This document shows positions 1 to 9,655 of a DNA stretch of 64,000 nucleotides, in pieces. Position 1 is the first letter of the stretch. Each line of letters opens with the position of its first letter. The stretch covers positions 5,821,501-5,885,500 of the forward strand of contig NZ_CP107913.1 in NCBI RefSeq assembly GCF_036014115.1. The letters run 5' to 3'. Position numbers and translations under genes: made by a program. The notes under the pieces were generated by a model. It made no database searches. It saw only the letters and a program-made list of their open reading frames with translations, and was not told where the DNA came from. Source of the DNA: Streptomyces sp. NBC_00448 (lineage in GTDB: Bacteria > Actinomycetota > Actinomycetes > Streptomycetales > Streptomycetaceae).

Positions 1-258
1 AGGACCCGCAGCGCGGGCGACGGCTCGGCGAGCCAGACCCCGTCCCGCCCGGCCCGGACCCCGCGCCCGGCCACACCGGACGCGCCCTGGCAGAAACCGG
101 CGGAGCAGCCTCCGGCGGAACAACCGCCCGCCGAGCAGCCCCCGGCGGAGCAGCCCCCCGCCGAGCAGCCCCCGGCGGAGCAGCCCCCCGCCGAGCAGCC
201 CCCGGCGCCGCCCACCCGTGACGAACCGCCCACCGACGAAGGAGGCCGTACCCCGTGA
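1..258 (+). CDS. nuoG: NADH-quinone oxidoreductase subunit G, C-terminal end (partial)
   Basis: This is the last 85 codons of a gene that starts before the window; it ends at TGA 256-258 and overlaps the nuoH GTG by GTGA. NuoG is the large iron-sulfur subunit of complex I. The visible part is only a low-complexity tail rich in Pro, Ala, Glu and Gln, with seven tandem 15-bp units (100-204) encoding the pentapeptide AEQPP. No cofactor motif lies in the window. The identity therefore rests on position immediately before nuoH and translational coupling to it, not on domain evidence. Confidence 0.8.
   Translation, partial: RTRSAGDGSASQTPSRPARTPRPATPDAPWQKPAEQPPAEQPPAEQPPAEQPPAEQPPAEQPPAEQPPAPPTRDEPPTDEGGRTP
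100..204 (+). repeat. 15-bp tandem repeat in nuoG tail (7 units)
   Basis: Seven consecutive 15-bp units of the form GCS-GAG-CAG-CCC-CCS encode repeated Ala-Glu-Gln-Pro-Pro. Units alternate slightly at wobble positions (gcg/gcc, ccg/ccc), and one unit uses GAA CAA. The unit length is a multiple of three, so copy-number change would keep the frame. Confidence 0.9.
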
Positions 259-1217
259 ACGACACGCTCCATGTCGTCCTGCGGCTGGTCGCCGTCCTCG
301 TCGTGTTCCTGGTGCTTCCGCTGGTGGTCGGGCAGACCGAGCACAAGGTGATGGCGCACATGCAGGGCCGGCTCGGCCCGATGTACGCGGGCGGCTTCCA
401 CGGCTGGGCCCAACTCGTCGCCGACGGCGTGAAGTTCGCGCAGAAGGAGGACGTGGTCCCGGCCGACGCGGACCGCCGGATCTTCCAGCTCGCGCCCGCC
501 GTCGCCCTGTTGCCGTACCTCCTGGTGCTGATCGTCATCCCGGTCGGGCCGCACGGCTTCGTCGGGGAGGCGATCGACGCCGGGCTGTTCTTCGTACTCG
601 CCGTGATGGGTGTCGGCGTGCTCGGGTCGCTGATGGCCGGGTGGGCGTCGGCGAACAAGTTCTCGCTGCTCGGCGGCCTGCGCACGGCCGCCCAGCTGAT
701 GGCGTACGAACTGCCGATGCTGCTCGCCGCCGCGTCCGTGGCGATGGCCGCGGGCACCTTGTCGCTGCCGGGCATCGTCGAGTCGTACCACTGGTGGTGG
801 ACGCTGTGGCAGCTCATGGGCGGCCTGGTGTTCTTCACCGCCGGGCTCGCCGAGTTGCAGCGGCCGCCGTTCGACATGCCGGTGGCCGACTCGGAGATCA
901 TCTTCGGCGCGTACACCGAGTACACCGGGCTGCGCTTCGCGCTGTTCCTGCTCGCCGAGTACGCCGGGATCGTGGTGCTGTGCGCGCTGACCACGGTGCT
1001 GTTCCTCGGCGGCTGGCACGGGCCGTGGTCGGGCAGCGTCGGCTGGCTGTGGACGCTGCTGAAGACCGGCGTGCTCGCCTTCGTGGTCATCTGGCTGCGG
1101 GTGAGCTACCCGCGGCTGCGCGAGGACCAGTTGATGAAGTTCGCCTGGACCGTGCTGATCCCGATCTCCCTCGTCCAGATCGCCCTGACCGGCGTCGTCA
1201 AGGTGGTGACCTCGTAA
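255..1217 (+). CDS. nuoH: NADH-quinone oxidoreductase subunit H
   Basis: Membrane subunit of respiratory complex I that helps form the quinone-binding chamber at the junction with the peripheral arm. The 320-residue product is almost wholly hydrophobic with about eight membrane segments. It has the family features QTEHKVMAHMQGRLGPMYAG near the N-terminus, the ADGVKFAQKED loop, and the acidic loop ELQRPPFDMPVADSE (about 200-214) followed by the GAYTEYTGLRF stretch. The GTG start overlaps the nuoG stop, and the gene is followed after 3 nt by nuoI. Length is normal for the family. The first residues MNDT recur at the start of nuoM. Confidence 0.97.
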   Translation: MNDTLHVVLRLVAVLVVFLVLPLVVGQTEHKVMAHMQGRLGPMYAGGFHGWAQLVADGVKFAQKEDVVPADADRRIFQLAPAVALLPYLLVLIVIPVGPHGFVGEAIDAGLFFVLAVMGVGVLGSLMAGWASANKFSLLGGLRTAAQLMAYELPMLLAAASVAMAAGTLSLPGIVESYHWWWTLWQLMGGLVFFTAGLAELQRPPFDMPVADSEIIFGAYTEYTGLRFALFLLAEYAGIVVLCALTTVLFLGGWHGPWSGSVGWLWTLLKTGVLAFVVIWLRVSYPRLREDQLMKFAWTVLIPISLVQIALTGVVKVVTS

Positions 1218-1220
1218 GCC

Positions 1221-1829
1221 ATGCCTCTTCCCGGCTCCGGTCTGGCCAAGGGCCTGGCCGTCACCCTGCGCACGATGACGAAGAAGACCGTCACCGCCCG
1301 CTATCCCGACGCGCAACCCGAACTCCCCCCGCGCAGCCGCGGCGTGATCGCGCTGTTCGAGGAGAACTGCACGGTGTGCATGCTGTGCGCCCGTGAGTGC
1401 CCCGACTGGTGCATCTACATCGACTCGCACAAGGAGACGACGCCGCCCGCCGCGCCCGGCGGCCGCGAGCGCAGCCGCAACGTGCTGGACCGCTTCGCGA
1501 TCGACTTCTCGCTGTGCATGTACTGCGGCATCTGCATCGAGGTGTGCCCGTTCGACGCGCTGTTCTGGTCCCCGGAGTTCGAGTACGCGGAGACCGACAT
1601 CCTCGAACTCACCCACGAACGCGACAAGCTGCGCGAGTGGATGTGGACGGTGCCGGCGCCGCCCCCGCTCGACCCGGCGGCGGAGGAGCCGAAGGAGATC
1701 GCGGCGGCCCACAAGGCGGCGGAGAAGGCGGCGCAAGCGGCGGCGCAGGCAGCGGCTGAGGCGGCGGACCAATCCGCGGACCAGGCTGCCGACCAGGCGC
1801 CCGACGAACCCGGGGAGGACGCGTCGTGA
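1221..1829 (+). CDS. nuoI: NADH-quinone oxidoreductase subunit I
   Basis: Ferredoxin-like subunit of complex I that carries clusters N6a and N6b and passes electrons toward N2 and quinone. Two 4Fe-4S binding motifs are complete: C50-x2-C53-x2-C56-x3-C60-P and C99-x2-C102-x2-C105-x3-C109-P. The core ends near residue 150. About 50 further residues form an Ala/Glu/Asp/Gln-rich tail with ADQ repeats, making the 202-residue protein longer than a typical NuoI. The ATG start at 1221 lies 3 nt after nuoH; the TGA overlaps the nuoJ GTG (GTGA). Confidence 0.97.
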   Translation: MPLPGSGLAKGLAVTLRTMTKKTVTARYPDAQPELPPRSRGVIALFEENCTVCMLCARECPDWCIYIDSHKETTPPAAPGGRERSRNVLDRFAIDFSLCMYCGICIEVCPFDALFWSPEFEYAETDILELTHERDKLREWMWTVPAPPPLDPAAEEPKEIAAAHKAAEKAAQAAAQAAAEAADQSADQAADQAPDEPGEDAS

Positions 1830-2455
1830 ACGTCCACCACAGCGTCCTCGCGCACCACGGCTTCCTCTCGCCCACCGGTGTCGAGATCACCTTCCTGCTG
1901 GTCGGTCTCGCCACCCTCGGCGCGGCCGTCATCACCGTCACCACCCGGCAACTCGTGCACGCGGCACTGTGGCTGGTGGTCGCGCTCGGCGGCATCGCGG
2001 TGGAGTACCTGCTGCTGACCGCCGAGTTCATCGCCTGGGTGCAGGTGCTGATCTACGTCGGCTCGGTCGTCGTGCTGCTGCTGTTCGGGCTGATGCTCAC
2101 CCGGGCGCCGATCGGCCACTCGCCCGACGCCGACTCCGAGAACCGCTGGGTCGCCCTCGCGGTGGCGGTCGCCGCCGCGGCCACCCTGGTGTGGGTGGTG
2201 GTGGACGCCTTCCGCAGCACCTGGATCGACGTCCACCACGCCGCTGGCCAGAGCGCCACCAAGGTCACCGGCACCAGCCTCTTCCGGTTCTGGGTGCTGC
2301 CGTTCGAGGCGCTGTCGGTCCTGCTGCTGGCCGCCCTGGTCGGCGCGATCGTGCTGTCGAAGCGCGGGCCCGACGCGGTGCCGCCCGGCGGCGCGAACGG
2401 CCCGGCCGCACCCGGCTCCGGCGGCCCCGCCGCCCCGAACGGCAAGGACCGCTGA
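1826..2455 (+). CDS. nuoJ: NADH-quinone oxidoreductase subunit J
   Basis: Small membrane subunit of complex I. The 209-residue product has five predicted membrane helices and the conserved segment around [21 protein letters not shown] (third helix, site of the pi-bulge in known structures). The C-terminal 25 residues are a Gly/Pro/Ala-rich cytoplasmic tail. The GTG start is coupled to nuoI by a GTGA overlap, and the stop shares its last base with the nuoK ATG (TGATG). Confidence 0.96.
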   Translation: MNVHHSVLAHHGFLSPTGVEITFLLVGLATLGAAVITVTTRQLVHAALWLVVALGGIAVEYLLLTAEFIAWVQVLIYVGSVVVLLLFGLMLTRAPIGHSPDADSENRWVALAVAVAAAATLVWVVVDAFRSTWIDVHHAAGQSATKVTGTSLFRFWVLPFEALSVLLLAALVGAIVLSKRGPDAVPPGGANGPAAPGSGGPAAPNGKDR

Positions 2456-2847
2456 TGCACCTCGTCTACCCCGCCGTGCTGGCCGCCCTGCTGTTCTGCG
2501 TCGGTCTGTACGGGGTGCTCGCCCGGCGCAACGCGATCCTCGTCCTGATGTCCGTCGAGCTGATGCTCAACGCCGTCAACCTCAACCTCGTCGCCTTCGA
2601 CACCTGGCTCGGCGACCGGCTGCACTCCGGGCAGGCGCTCACCCTGTTCACCATCACCATCGCCGCCGCGGAGATCGGGATCGGCCTGGCGATCGTGCTG
2701 CTGGTGCACCGCAACCGCGGCACCGCCGACATCGACCGCCTCACCGACCTGGCCGACCCCGGGCAACCCCTCGGCGTGCCCGGGCCCCCGGAACCGGGCC
2801 CGGCCACCGCCTCCGGCCACGACGAGAAGGCAGAGGCCACCGCGTGA
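2455..2847 (+). CDS. nuoK: NADH-quinone oxidoreductase subunit K
   Basis: Small three-helix membrane subunit of complex I (130 residues) related to MrpC antiporter subunits. It keeps both buried acidic residues expected for proton translocation: one in [16 protein letters not shown] and one in [14 protein letters not shown]. The C-terminal 30 residues are a Pro/Gly/Glu-rich tail not usual in E. coli NuoK. ATG 2455 was chosen because it overlaps the nuoJ stop and matches the family N-terminus; a longer reading frame upstream is only a shadow of nuoI/nuoJ. It overlaps nuoL by GTGA. Confidence 0.96.
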   Translation: MHLVYPAVLAALLFCVGLYGVLARRNAILVLMSVELMLNAVNLNLVAFDTWLGDRLHSGQALTLFTITIAAAEIGIGLAIVLLVHRNRGTADIDRLTDLADPGQPLGVPGPPEPGPATASGHDEKAEATA

Positions 2848-4871
2848 CCCTGACCGCCCTTGCCGCGCTCGTCCCCGCACTGCCCTTCCTGGGCGCGGCC
2901 GCCGGACTCCTGCTCGGCCGGCGCGCACCCGGCTTCGTACGCCCGCTGGCGGTGCTGCCGACCGCGGTCTCCTTCGTGCTCGCCGCGATCGTCGCCGCCC
3001 GGCAGGGCACCGGAGCGGCCACCGACGCCTCGCACCGGCTGACCGTCACCGGCTCCGTGCCGATCGACCTCTCGCTGCACCTGGACGGCTTCTCCGTCCT
3101 GATCGCGCTGCTGGTCGGCCTGGTCGCCACCTGCGTGCAGGTCTACTCCGTCTCCTATCTGCGCGACGACCCGCGCTACCCCTCCTACGCGGCCGTGGTC
3201 TCACTGTTCACCTCCGCGATGCTGCTCGTCGTCTACTCCGGCGACCTGATGGTGCTGCTGGTCGGCTGGGAGGTCATGGGCATCTGCTCCTACTTCCTGG
3301 TCGGCCACTACTGGGAGACCGAGGCGGCCCGCTCGGCCTCGATCAAGGCGTTCCTGGTCACCAAGCTCGGCGATGTGCCCTTCCTGATCGGCGTGTTCGC
3401 GCTCGCCGCGGACGCCGGCACCTTCCGGATCAGCGGCATCCTGCGCGCCGCCGCCGACGGGCGGCTGCACCACCCGACGGTGATCGCGCTGCTGCTGCTC
3501 GCCGGCGTGGCCGGCAAGTCCGCGCAGTTCCCGCTGCACACCTGGCTGCCCGACGCGATGGCCGGCCCCACCCCGGTCTCCGCGCTGATCCACGCCGCGA
3601 CCATGGTGGCCGCCGGCATCTACCTGGTGGCCAGGCTGCTGCCGGTGTTCACCGCGTCGGCCGCCGCGCTCGTCGTGCTGGCCGTGATGGCCGCGGTGAC
3701 CATGGTCGGCTCGGGCCTGGCCGCGCTCGCCCAGGACGACATCAAACGGGTCCTCGCCTACTCCACGATCGGCCAACTCGGCTACATGGCGGGCGCGCTG
3801 GCCGTCGGCGACCGCGACGCCGCCGTCTTCCACCTCCTGTCGCACGGCGCGTTCAAGGCGCTGCTCTTCCTGGGCGCGGGCGTGGTGATCCACGCGGCCG
3901 GCACCAACTCGCTGACCGCGATGTCCCGTACGGGCGGGCTGCGCAAGCGGGTGCCCGACGCGATGTGGACGATGGCCCTCGCGCTGGCCGCGCTCGCCGC
4001 CCTCCCGCCGCTGTCCGGCTTCTTCTCCAAGGAGTCGGTGCTGCGCGCCGCCGAGCACGCCTCCTCCGGCGACACCGCGCACGTGCCGTCGGCGGTCGGC
4101 TGGACCGTGCTGGTCGCCGGGCTGGCCGCGGCCGTCCTCACCGGCGCCTACGCCACCCGCCTGTTCCTCCTCGCCTTCCTCGGCAACGGCCCGGCCGCCC
4201 CGGACCACGGACGGCAGCCGTTGCCGATGACCGCCGTGCTGTGGGTGCTGGCGATCCCCACCCTCGCCTTCGGCGGGCTCACCTACCGCAAGCTGCCCGA
4301 CTGGTTCGGCGGCGGCACCCCGCTCGGCCCGACCCTGGTCACCTCCGTCCTCGGTACCGGGCTCGCCCTGGTGGGCGTGCTGATCACCTATGGGGCCTGG
4401 AAGGCGGTCGCCGCCACCCGCCGGGCCGTGCCGATCGGCGCGGTCGTCGCCGAACCGCCCGGCACCGGCAGCGCGCTCACCGACCACCTGGACGCGGACT
4501 CCGAACCCGCCCTGATCGAGGCCGAGGCCGAGGACAGCCACAAGGAGGTCTACGGCGACGTCGCCACCGCGCACGACCCCGGCGACCCCGGCCGGCTGCT
4601 GCTCGGCCCGCTGCACGCCGCCGCCGCGCACGGCTTCCGCCTCGACGCCCTCTACACCGCGGTGTTCGTCCGCCCGGTGCTGGCCGCGGCCGCGCTGGTC
4701 CGCTTCCTGGACCGGGACGTCGTGGAGACCTGGGTACGCGGCGCCGCGGGCACCCCGAACCTGCTCGGCGCGGCCGTCCGCAAGGCCCAGACCGGAAACG
4801 TCCAGACCTACCTCAGCGCGCTGCTGGCCGGTGCGGTCGTCCTCGCCGTCCTCGTCGCCGTCGGAGGCTGA
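2844..4871 (+). CDS. nuoL: NADH-quinone oxidoreductase subunit L
   Basis: Largest antiporter-like proton-pumping subunit of complex I, at the distal end of the membrane arm. The 675 residues include the proton-antiporter core with [17 protein letters not shown], the [20 protein letters not shown] stretch with its buried Lys, and [12 protein letters not shown] charged insertion of about 40 residues (about 555-595) precedes the C-terminal lateral helix region. The GTG start is coupled to nuoK by GTGA. Seven nucleotides separate its stop from the nuoM start. Confidence 0.97.
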   Translation: MTLTALAALVPALPFLGAAAGLLLGRRAPGFVRPLAVLPTAVSFVLAAIVAARQGTGAATDASHRLTVTGSVPIDLSLHLDGFSVLIALLVGLVATCVQVYSVSYLRDDPRYPSYAAVVSLFTSAMLLVVYSGDLMVLLVGWEVMGICSYFLVGHYWETEAARSASIKAFLVTKLGDVPFLIGVFALAADAGTFRISGILRAAADGRLHHPTVIALLLLAGVAGKSAQFPLHTWLPDAMAGPTPVSALIHAATMVAAGIYLVARLLPVFTASAAALVVLAVMAAVTMVGSGLAALAQDDIKRVLAYSTIGQLGYMAGALAVGDRDAAVFHLLSHGAFKALLFLGAGVVIHAAGTNSLTAMSRTGGLRKRVPDAMWTMALALAALAALPPLSGFFSKESVLRAAEHASSGDTAHVPSAVGWTVLVAGLAAAVLTGAYATRLFLLAFLGNGPAAPDHGRQPLPMTAVLWVLAIPTLAFGGLTYRKLPDWFGGGTPLGPTLVTSVLGTGLALVGVLITYGAWKAVAATRRAVPIGAVVAEPPGTGSALTDHLDADSEPALIEAEAEDSHKEVYGDVATAHDPGDPGRLLLGPLHAAAAHGFRLDALYTAVFVRPVLAAAALVRFLDRDVVETWVRGAAGTPNLLGAAVRKAQTGNVQTYLSALLAGAVVLAVLVAVGG

Positions 4872-4878
4872 GCCCGAA

Positions 4879-6444
4879 GTGAACGACACCGCCCTTCAGT
4901 ACATCCTCGCGGCGATCCTCGTGCTGCCGCTGCTCGGCGCGGTCGGCGCCCTGCTGCCGCCCCCGCCCGGTCTGCGCGGCCGCGGCCCGGACCAGGCGGT
5001 GCTGCGGCACGGCGTGACCGTCACCGGCGCGGTGCTGGTCCTCGCGATCGTGCTCGCCGCCGGCTTCGACCACAACCACCCGGCGAAGATGCAGGCCACC
5101 ACCGACCTCAACTGGATTCCCGCGCTGCGCATCCACCTCCACCTCGGTGTCGACGGCATCTCGCTGCCCCTGCTGGTGCTGACCGCGCTGCTGACCTTCC
5201 TGTGCGCGCTGTACTCGTACTTCAAGATGCCGGACGGCCCGCGGCCCCGGGCCTTCGTCGCCCTGCTCCTGCTGCTCGAAGGCGGCACGCTGGCCAGCTT
5301 CGCCGTCCTCGACCTGATCCTCTTCTTCCTCGCCTTCGAGACCGTGCTGGTCCCGATGTACTTCCTCATCTCCCGCTGGGGCGGCGCGAACCGGGAACGC
5401 TCGGCGCTGCGCTTCATCGTCTACACCCTTCTCGGCTCCGTGATCATGCTGCTCGGCCTGCTCCTCATCGGGGTGAAAGCGGGCACATTCGACATGGTGG
5501 CACTCGCCACTGACAACGGGTCACACCTCAGTCACACCACGCAACTCGTCGCGGTCCTCGCGATCGGTCTCGGCCTCGCCGTGAAGGCCCCGATGTGGCC
5601 GCTGCACAGCTGGCTGCCCGACGCCCACACCGCCGCCCCCACCGTGGGCTCGGTGCTGCTCGCCGGGGTGCTGCTGAAGATGGGCACCTACGGCCTGGTC
5701 CGCGTGGTGCTGCCGATCGCGCCCGGCGGGATGCACACCTTCGCCCCGTACCTGGCGGCCTTCGCGGTCGTCGGCATCATCTACGGCTCGCTCGCCTGCC
5801 TCGCGCTGGTCCGGCAGGGCAACGGCGGCGACCTCAAACGGCTCATCGCCTACTCCTCGGTCGGCCACATGGGCTTCGTGCTGCTCGGCATCGCCTCCAT
5901 GAACCCCACCGGCGTCAACGGCGCCCTCTTCGCCAACGTCGCCCACGGCCTCATCACCGGCCTGCTCTTCTTCCTCGTCGGCGCCCTGAAGGACCGCTAC
6001 GGCAGCAGCGACCTCGACCAGCTCGCCGGCCGCACCGGGGCGGCCCTCTACGGGCGGGCTCCCCGGCTGGGCGGGCTGCTGGCCTTTGGCGCCGTCGCCT
6101 CGCTCGGGCTACCGGGCCTGGCCGGGTTCTGGGGGGAGATGCTGGCGATGTTCGGCGCCTTCAAGCCCGGCGCCGGGCTCAGCCGTCCGGCGTATCTCAC
6201 CTTCACCGCCGTCGCCGCCTTCGGCACCCTGCTGACGGCCGCCTACCTGCTCACCGTGGTCCGCCGGATGTGCATGGGCGACCGCGACACCGCGCGGGCC
6301 CAGCCGGCCCTGGCCGACGTACGCGGCTACGAGTTCGCCGCGTGGACGCCGCTGGCCGCGCTCACCGTGCTGGCCGGGCTGTGGCCCGCCCTTCTGCTCA
6401 GCCTCACCGATCCGGCCGTACGCTCCCTGCTCGGAGGAAGCTGA
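4879..6444 (+). CDS. nuoM: NADH-quinone oxidoreductase subunit M
   Basis: Second antiporter-like proton-pumping subunit of complex I, 521 residues. Recognisable features are the functional Glu in FLAFETVLVPMYFLISRWGG and the conserved Lys in LAVKAPMWPLHSWLPDAHTA, followed by APTVGSVLLAGVLLKMGTYG and AYSSVGHMGFVLLGI. I chose GTG 4879 because it gives the family-like N-terminus and follows the nuoL stop; a longer in-frame start at 4831 would overlap nuoL by 41 nt and adds a Ser/Pro/Glu-rich leader. The stop overlaps the nuoN ATG (TGATG). Confidence 0.95.
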   Translation: MNDTALQYILAAILVLPLLGAVGALLPPPPGLRGRGPDQAVLRHGVTVTGAVLVLAIVLAAGFDHNHPAKMQATTDLNWIPALRIHLHLGVDGISLPLLVLTALLTFLCALYSYFKMPDGPRPRAFVALLLLLEGGTLASFAVLDLILFFLAFETVLVPMYFLISRWGGANRERSALRFIVYTLLGSVIMLLGLLLIGVKAGTFDMVALATDNGSHLSHTTQLVAVLAIGLGLAVKAPMWPLHSWLPDAHTAAPTVGSVLLAGVLLKMGTYGLVRVVLPIAPGGMHTFAPYLAAFAVVGIIYGSLACLALVRQGNGGDLKRLIAYSSVGHMGFVLLGIASMNPTGVNGALFANVAHGLITGLLFFLVGALKDRYGSSDLDQLAGRTGAALYGRAPRLGGLLAFGAVASLGLPGLAGFWGEMLAMFGAFKPGAGLSRPAYLTFTAVAAFGTLLTAAYLLTVVRRMCMGDRDTARAQPALADVRGYEFAAWTPLAALTVLAGLWPALLLSLTDPAVRSLLGGS

Positions 6445-8099
6445 TGACCTCCCTCGGCGCGATCCCCGCCGCGCTTCCGGATGCGATCGCCTCCGCGGGC
6501 CCCGCCCCCAGCCCGGCCCCCGGCCTGGTGCACGGCCCCGGGTTCGCGCTGGCCTCGTCGCTGACCGAGTCCGTCGACTGGAGCGCGGTCGCCCCGGCCG
6601 CGATCCCGGCCGCGCTGGCCGTCGTGCTGCTGGTCGCCGACCTGTTCCTGCCGCCGCGCCGCAAGCAGCTGCTGGCCTGGGTGACGGTCGCCGGGCTCGC
6701 GCTCGCGCTGCTCTCCCTGATCCCGCTGCGGGCCGGCCACCACGCCACCTTCTGCCGTACCGACGTCACCGGCGGCGGCTGCTCGTACACCGCCGACCGC
6801 TTCGCGCTCGTGGTGCAGGTGCTGGTGCTGGGCGGGGCGCTGCTGACCGCGCTGCTGTCCGCGCCCGCGGTCGAGGAGGAGCTGCCGGCCGGCGAGTTCT
6901 GGTTCCTGCTGCTGGCCTCGGCGGCCGGCGCCACCCTGCTGCCCGCCTCCCGCGACCTGGCCACGTTGATCGTCGCGCTGGAGGTCACCACGCTGCCGTC
7001 GTTCGCCCTGGTCGGGCTGCGCCGCGGCGACCGGCTGAGCAGCGAGGCCGCGCTGAAGTTCTTCCTCACCTCGGTGACCGCCACCGCGGTGTCGCTGCTC
7101 GGCGTCAGCTTCCTGTACGCCACCACCGGCACGCTCTACCTGGACCGGATCGGCCGTACGCTCGGCCACGAACCCGGCCAGCTGCACACCCTCGGCAAGG
7201 CCGGTGCCGCCCTGACGCTGCTCGGCTTCGCCTTCAAGCTGGCCGTGGCGCCCTTCCACTTCTGGGTGCCCGACACCTACGCGGGCGCCCCGCTGCCGGT
7301 GGCCGCCTACCTCTCGGTGGTCGGCAAGGCGGCCGGCTTCTCCGGCCTCATCCTGCTCACCACGCTCGCCTTCCACCCGTACGCCGGCACCCTTGGCCCG
7401 GCGATGGGCGTCCTCGCCGCGCTGACCATGACCGTCGGCAACGTCGGCGCCCTGCGGCAGCGTCCCGACGCCGAGCGCGGCGCCGTACGCCTGCTGGCCT
7501 GGTCGTCGATCGGGCAGGCCGGCTACCTGCTCGTGCCGCTCGCCGCCGAGGCCGCCGGACGCCCCGCGGGCTACCACGTCGGCACCACCGTGGCGTACGC
7601 CCTGATGTACGCGGTGGTGAACCTCGGCGCCTTCGCCGTCGCGGCCCTGGTCAGCCGCGGTGCGCCGCGCGGCCGGCTGACGGACTACCGCGGCCTGTAC
7701 GCGTCCCGGCCCGCGGCCGCCCTCGCGCTCGCCTTCTTCCTGCTGTGCCTCGCCGGACTGCCGCCCGGGCTGATCGGCCTGTTCGCCAAGGTGGCCGTCT
7801 TCTCCACGGCCGTCGACGCCCAGCACGGCTGGCTCGCGGTGATCATGGCCGTCAACGTGGCGATCGCCCTCGTGTACTACCTGCGGTGGACGGCGCTGCT
7901 GTTCGGACGCGCGGAGAGCGGGAAGGAAGGGGACATGGACGGCACGGTGGGCGCGGCGGGCGACGGAGCGGGCATCACGACGGCCGTACGTACGCCCTTC
8001 GCCCTGACCGCCGCCATCGCGCTCGCCGCGGCGGCCGGTGTGGTGCTGTCCGGCGCGCCCCAGATCGTGCTGCGCTACGCGGAAGGGGTGCTGCTGTGA
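6444..8099 (+). CDS. nuoN: NADH-quinone oxidoreductase subunit N
   Basis: Third antiporter-like subunit of complex I, 551 residues and mainly transmembrane. The proton-channel features are present: LEVTTLPSFALVGLRR with its Glu, and FKLAVAPFHFWVPDTYAGAP with the buried Lys, then AWSSIGQAGYLLVPLA. About 55 N-terminal residues (Ala/Pro-rich) precede the first helix. ATG 6444 has a strong ribosome site (GGAGGAAG) and overlaps the nuoM stop. This is the last gene of the operon. Confidence 0.96.
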   Translation: MTSLGAIPAALPDAIASAGPAPSPAPGLVHGPGFALASSLTESVDWSAVAPAAIPAALAVVLLVADLFLPPRRKQLLAWVTVAGLALALLSLIPLRAGHHATFCRTDVTGGGCSYTADRFALVVQVLVLGGALLTALLSAPAVEEELPAGEFWFLLLASAAGATLLPASRDLATLIVALEVTTLPSFALVGLRRGDRLSSEAALKFFLTSVTATAVSLLGVSFLYATTGTLYLDRIGRTLGHEPGQLHTLGKAGAALTLLGFAFKLAVAPFHFWVPDTYAGAPLPVAAYLSVVGKAAGFSGLILLTTLAFHPYAGTLGPAMGVLAALTMTVGNVGALRQRPDAERGAVRLLAWSSIGQAGYLLVPLAAEAAGRPAGYHVGTTVAYALMYAVVNLGAFAVAALVSRGAPRGRLTDYRGLYASRPAAALALAFFLLCLAGLPPGLIGLFAKVAVFSTAVDAQHGWLAVIMAVNVAIALVYYLRWTALLFGRAESGKEGDMDGTVGAAGDGAGITTAVRTPFALTAAIALAAAAGVVLSGAPQIVLRYAEGVLL

Positions 8100-8171
8100 G
8101 CGCCGCCGCGGGCGCCGCAGGTGGGACCGGTCGCCGAGGCGGCTCGGGCGGTAGCGCTGCGTGCGCGCGGG

Positions 8172-8197
8172 GGAACCAACGGCGTCCGAGTCGCGTT
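8172..8197 (+). promoter_or_regulatory. ECF-sigma-like promoter upstream of htpX
   Basis: GGAAC at 8172-8176 is followed after 18 nt by GTT at 8195-8197, the spacing of the thiol-stress sigma-R (SigH) promoter family. Read as GGAACC-N16-CGTT it also fits the cell-envelope sigma-E family of Streptomyces. It lies 64 nt upstream of the htpX start, in the gap after nuoN, with a small inverted repeat (GGGGAGATCCCC, about 8224-8235) between. Which sigma factor uses it cannot be decided by eye. Confidence 0.5.
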
Positions 8198-8260
8198 GAC
8201 CAGTCCAGGAGGTTTTCCTGAAGGGGGAGATCCCCCCGACGCACACTTTGGAGGGCGCAC

Positions 8261-9121
8261 GTGCACCGCCGGCACAACGGGCTGAAGACCGCCGTACTCC
8301 TCGGCGGGCTGTCCGCACTCATCCTGGTCATCGGCGCGTTCTTCGGCCGGACCGGGCTCATCGTGGCGCTCGTCATCGCCCTGGGCACGAACGCGTACGC
8401 GTACTGGAACAGCGACAAGCTGGCGCTGCGGGCCATGCGCGCGCGCCCGGTCAGCGAGTTCGAGGCGCCCGAGATCTACCGGATCGTGCGCGAGCTCTCG
8501 ACGGCCGCCCGCCAGCCGATGCCGCGGCTGTACATATCGCCCACCGAGGCGCCGAACGCGTTCGCCACCGGCCGCAACCCGCGCAACGCGGCGGTCTGCT
8601 GCACCGAGGGCATCCTGCAGATCCTCGACGAGCGCGAGCTGCGCGGCGTGCTCGGCCACGAGTTGAGCCACGTCTACAACCGGGACATCCTGATCTCGTC
8701 GGTGGCGGGCGCGCTCGCCTCCGTCATCGTCTTCGTGGCGAACTTCGCGTGGCTGATCCCGATCGGCCGCTCCGACGACGACGACGGCCCCGGCATCCTC
8801 GGCATGCTCCTGCTGATGATCCTCGGCCCGATCGCCGCCTCCGTGATCCAGCTCGCCGTCTCCCGCTCGCGGGAGTACGAAGCGGACGCCTCCGGTGCCC
8901 GCCTCACCGGCGACCCGCTCGCGCTCGCCTCCGCACTGCGCAAGCTGGACGCCGGGACCCAGCAGCGCCCCCTGGCGCCCGAACCCCGGCTGGAGACCAC
9001 CAGCCACCTCATGATCGCCAACCCGTTCCGCCCGGGCGCCGCCTCCAAGCTGTTCTCGACCCACCCGCCGATGGCAGAGCGCATCTCGCGCCTGGAAGAG
9101 ATGGCAGGTCGTAACCGATGA
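8261..9121 (+). CDS. htpX: membrane zinc metalloprotease HtpX
   Basis: M48-family membrane-bound endopeptidase that degrades misfolded membrane proteins under stress. The 286-residue protein has two N-terminal membrane helices (about 8-50), the zinc site HELSH at residues 133-137, two more hydrophobic segments (about 145-195), and the third-ligand motif [10 protein letters not shown] near 205. GTG 8261 is preceded by GGAGGG at good distance. The gene stops with TGA inside the ATG of the following yccF gene (ATGA overlap), so the two are cotranscribed, probably from the ECF-like promoter at 8172. Confidence 0.95.
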   Translation: MHRRHNGLKTAVLLGGLSALILVIGAFFGRTGLIVALVIALGTNAYAYWNSDKLALRAMRARPVSEFEAPEIYRIVRELSTAARQPMPRLYISPTEAPNAFATGRNPRNAAVCCTEGILQILDERELRGVLGHELSHVYNRDILISSVAGALASVIVFVANFAWLIPIGRSDDDDGPGILGMLLLMILGPIAASVIQLAVSRSREYEADASGARLTGDPLALASALRKLDAGTQQRPLAPEPRLETTSHLMIANPFRPGAASKLFSTHPPMAERISRLEEMAGRNR

Positions 9122-9510
9122 AGACGATCCTGAACGTGATCTGGCTCGTGCTGTGCGGGCTGTGGATGTGCCTGGGCTACTTCCTGGCCGGGCTGATCCT
9201 GTGCATCACCATCATCGGCATCCCGTTCGGCGTCGCCGCCTTCCGGATCGGCATCTACGCCTTGTGGCCCTTCGGCTACACGGCGGTCGAGCGGCGCGAC
9301 GCCGGAGCCGGTTCCTTCGTCGGGAACGTGCTGTGGCTGATCCTCGCCGGCTGGTGGCTGGCACTCGGCCACATCGTCACCGGGATCGCGCTGTGCATCA
9401 CGATCATCGGCATCCCGTTCGGCCTCGCGAACTTCAAGCTGATCCCGCTGTCGCTGATGCCGCTGGGCAAGGAGATCGTGCCGACCGATCAGCCGTTCGC
9501 CACGCGCTGA
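9118..9510 (+). CDS. YccF domain-containing inner-membrane protein
   Basis: Small (130-residue) integral membrane protein made of two copies of the YccF repeat: each carries a hydrophobic helix pair around a near-identical ITIIGIPFG sequence (first near residues 30-40, second near 95-105). The biochemical role of the family is unknown. It is translationally coupled to htpX by a 4-nt overlap, which suggests a shared membrane-stress context. Confidence 0.9.
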   Translation: MKTILNVIWLVLCGLWMCLGYFLAGLILCITIIGIPFGVAAFRIGIYALWPFGYTAVERRDAGAGSFVGNVLWLILAGWWLALGHIVTGIALCITIIGIPFGLANFKLIPLSLMPLGKEIVPTDQPFATR

Positions 9511-9655
9511 GCGGGCGGGGCCGGACCGGGGGCGGGGCGCGAGGCGAGGCACGGGACCGGGCGACTCACGGCGGGGCGCGGGGTCGGGCGCGCGGTGAAC
9601 GGACCGTCGCCCGGGCCCGTACTCTCCTAGTCCAGCCCTTACCGAGGAGATCGCG

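Noticed and set aside
3201-4889. A 562-codon open frame antisense to nuoL
   Set aside because: It has no protein-like motifs, while the sense strand encodes a clear NuoL.
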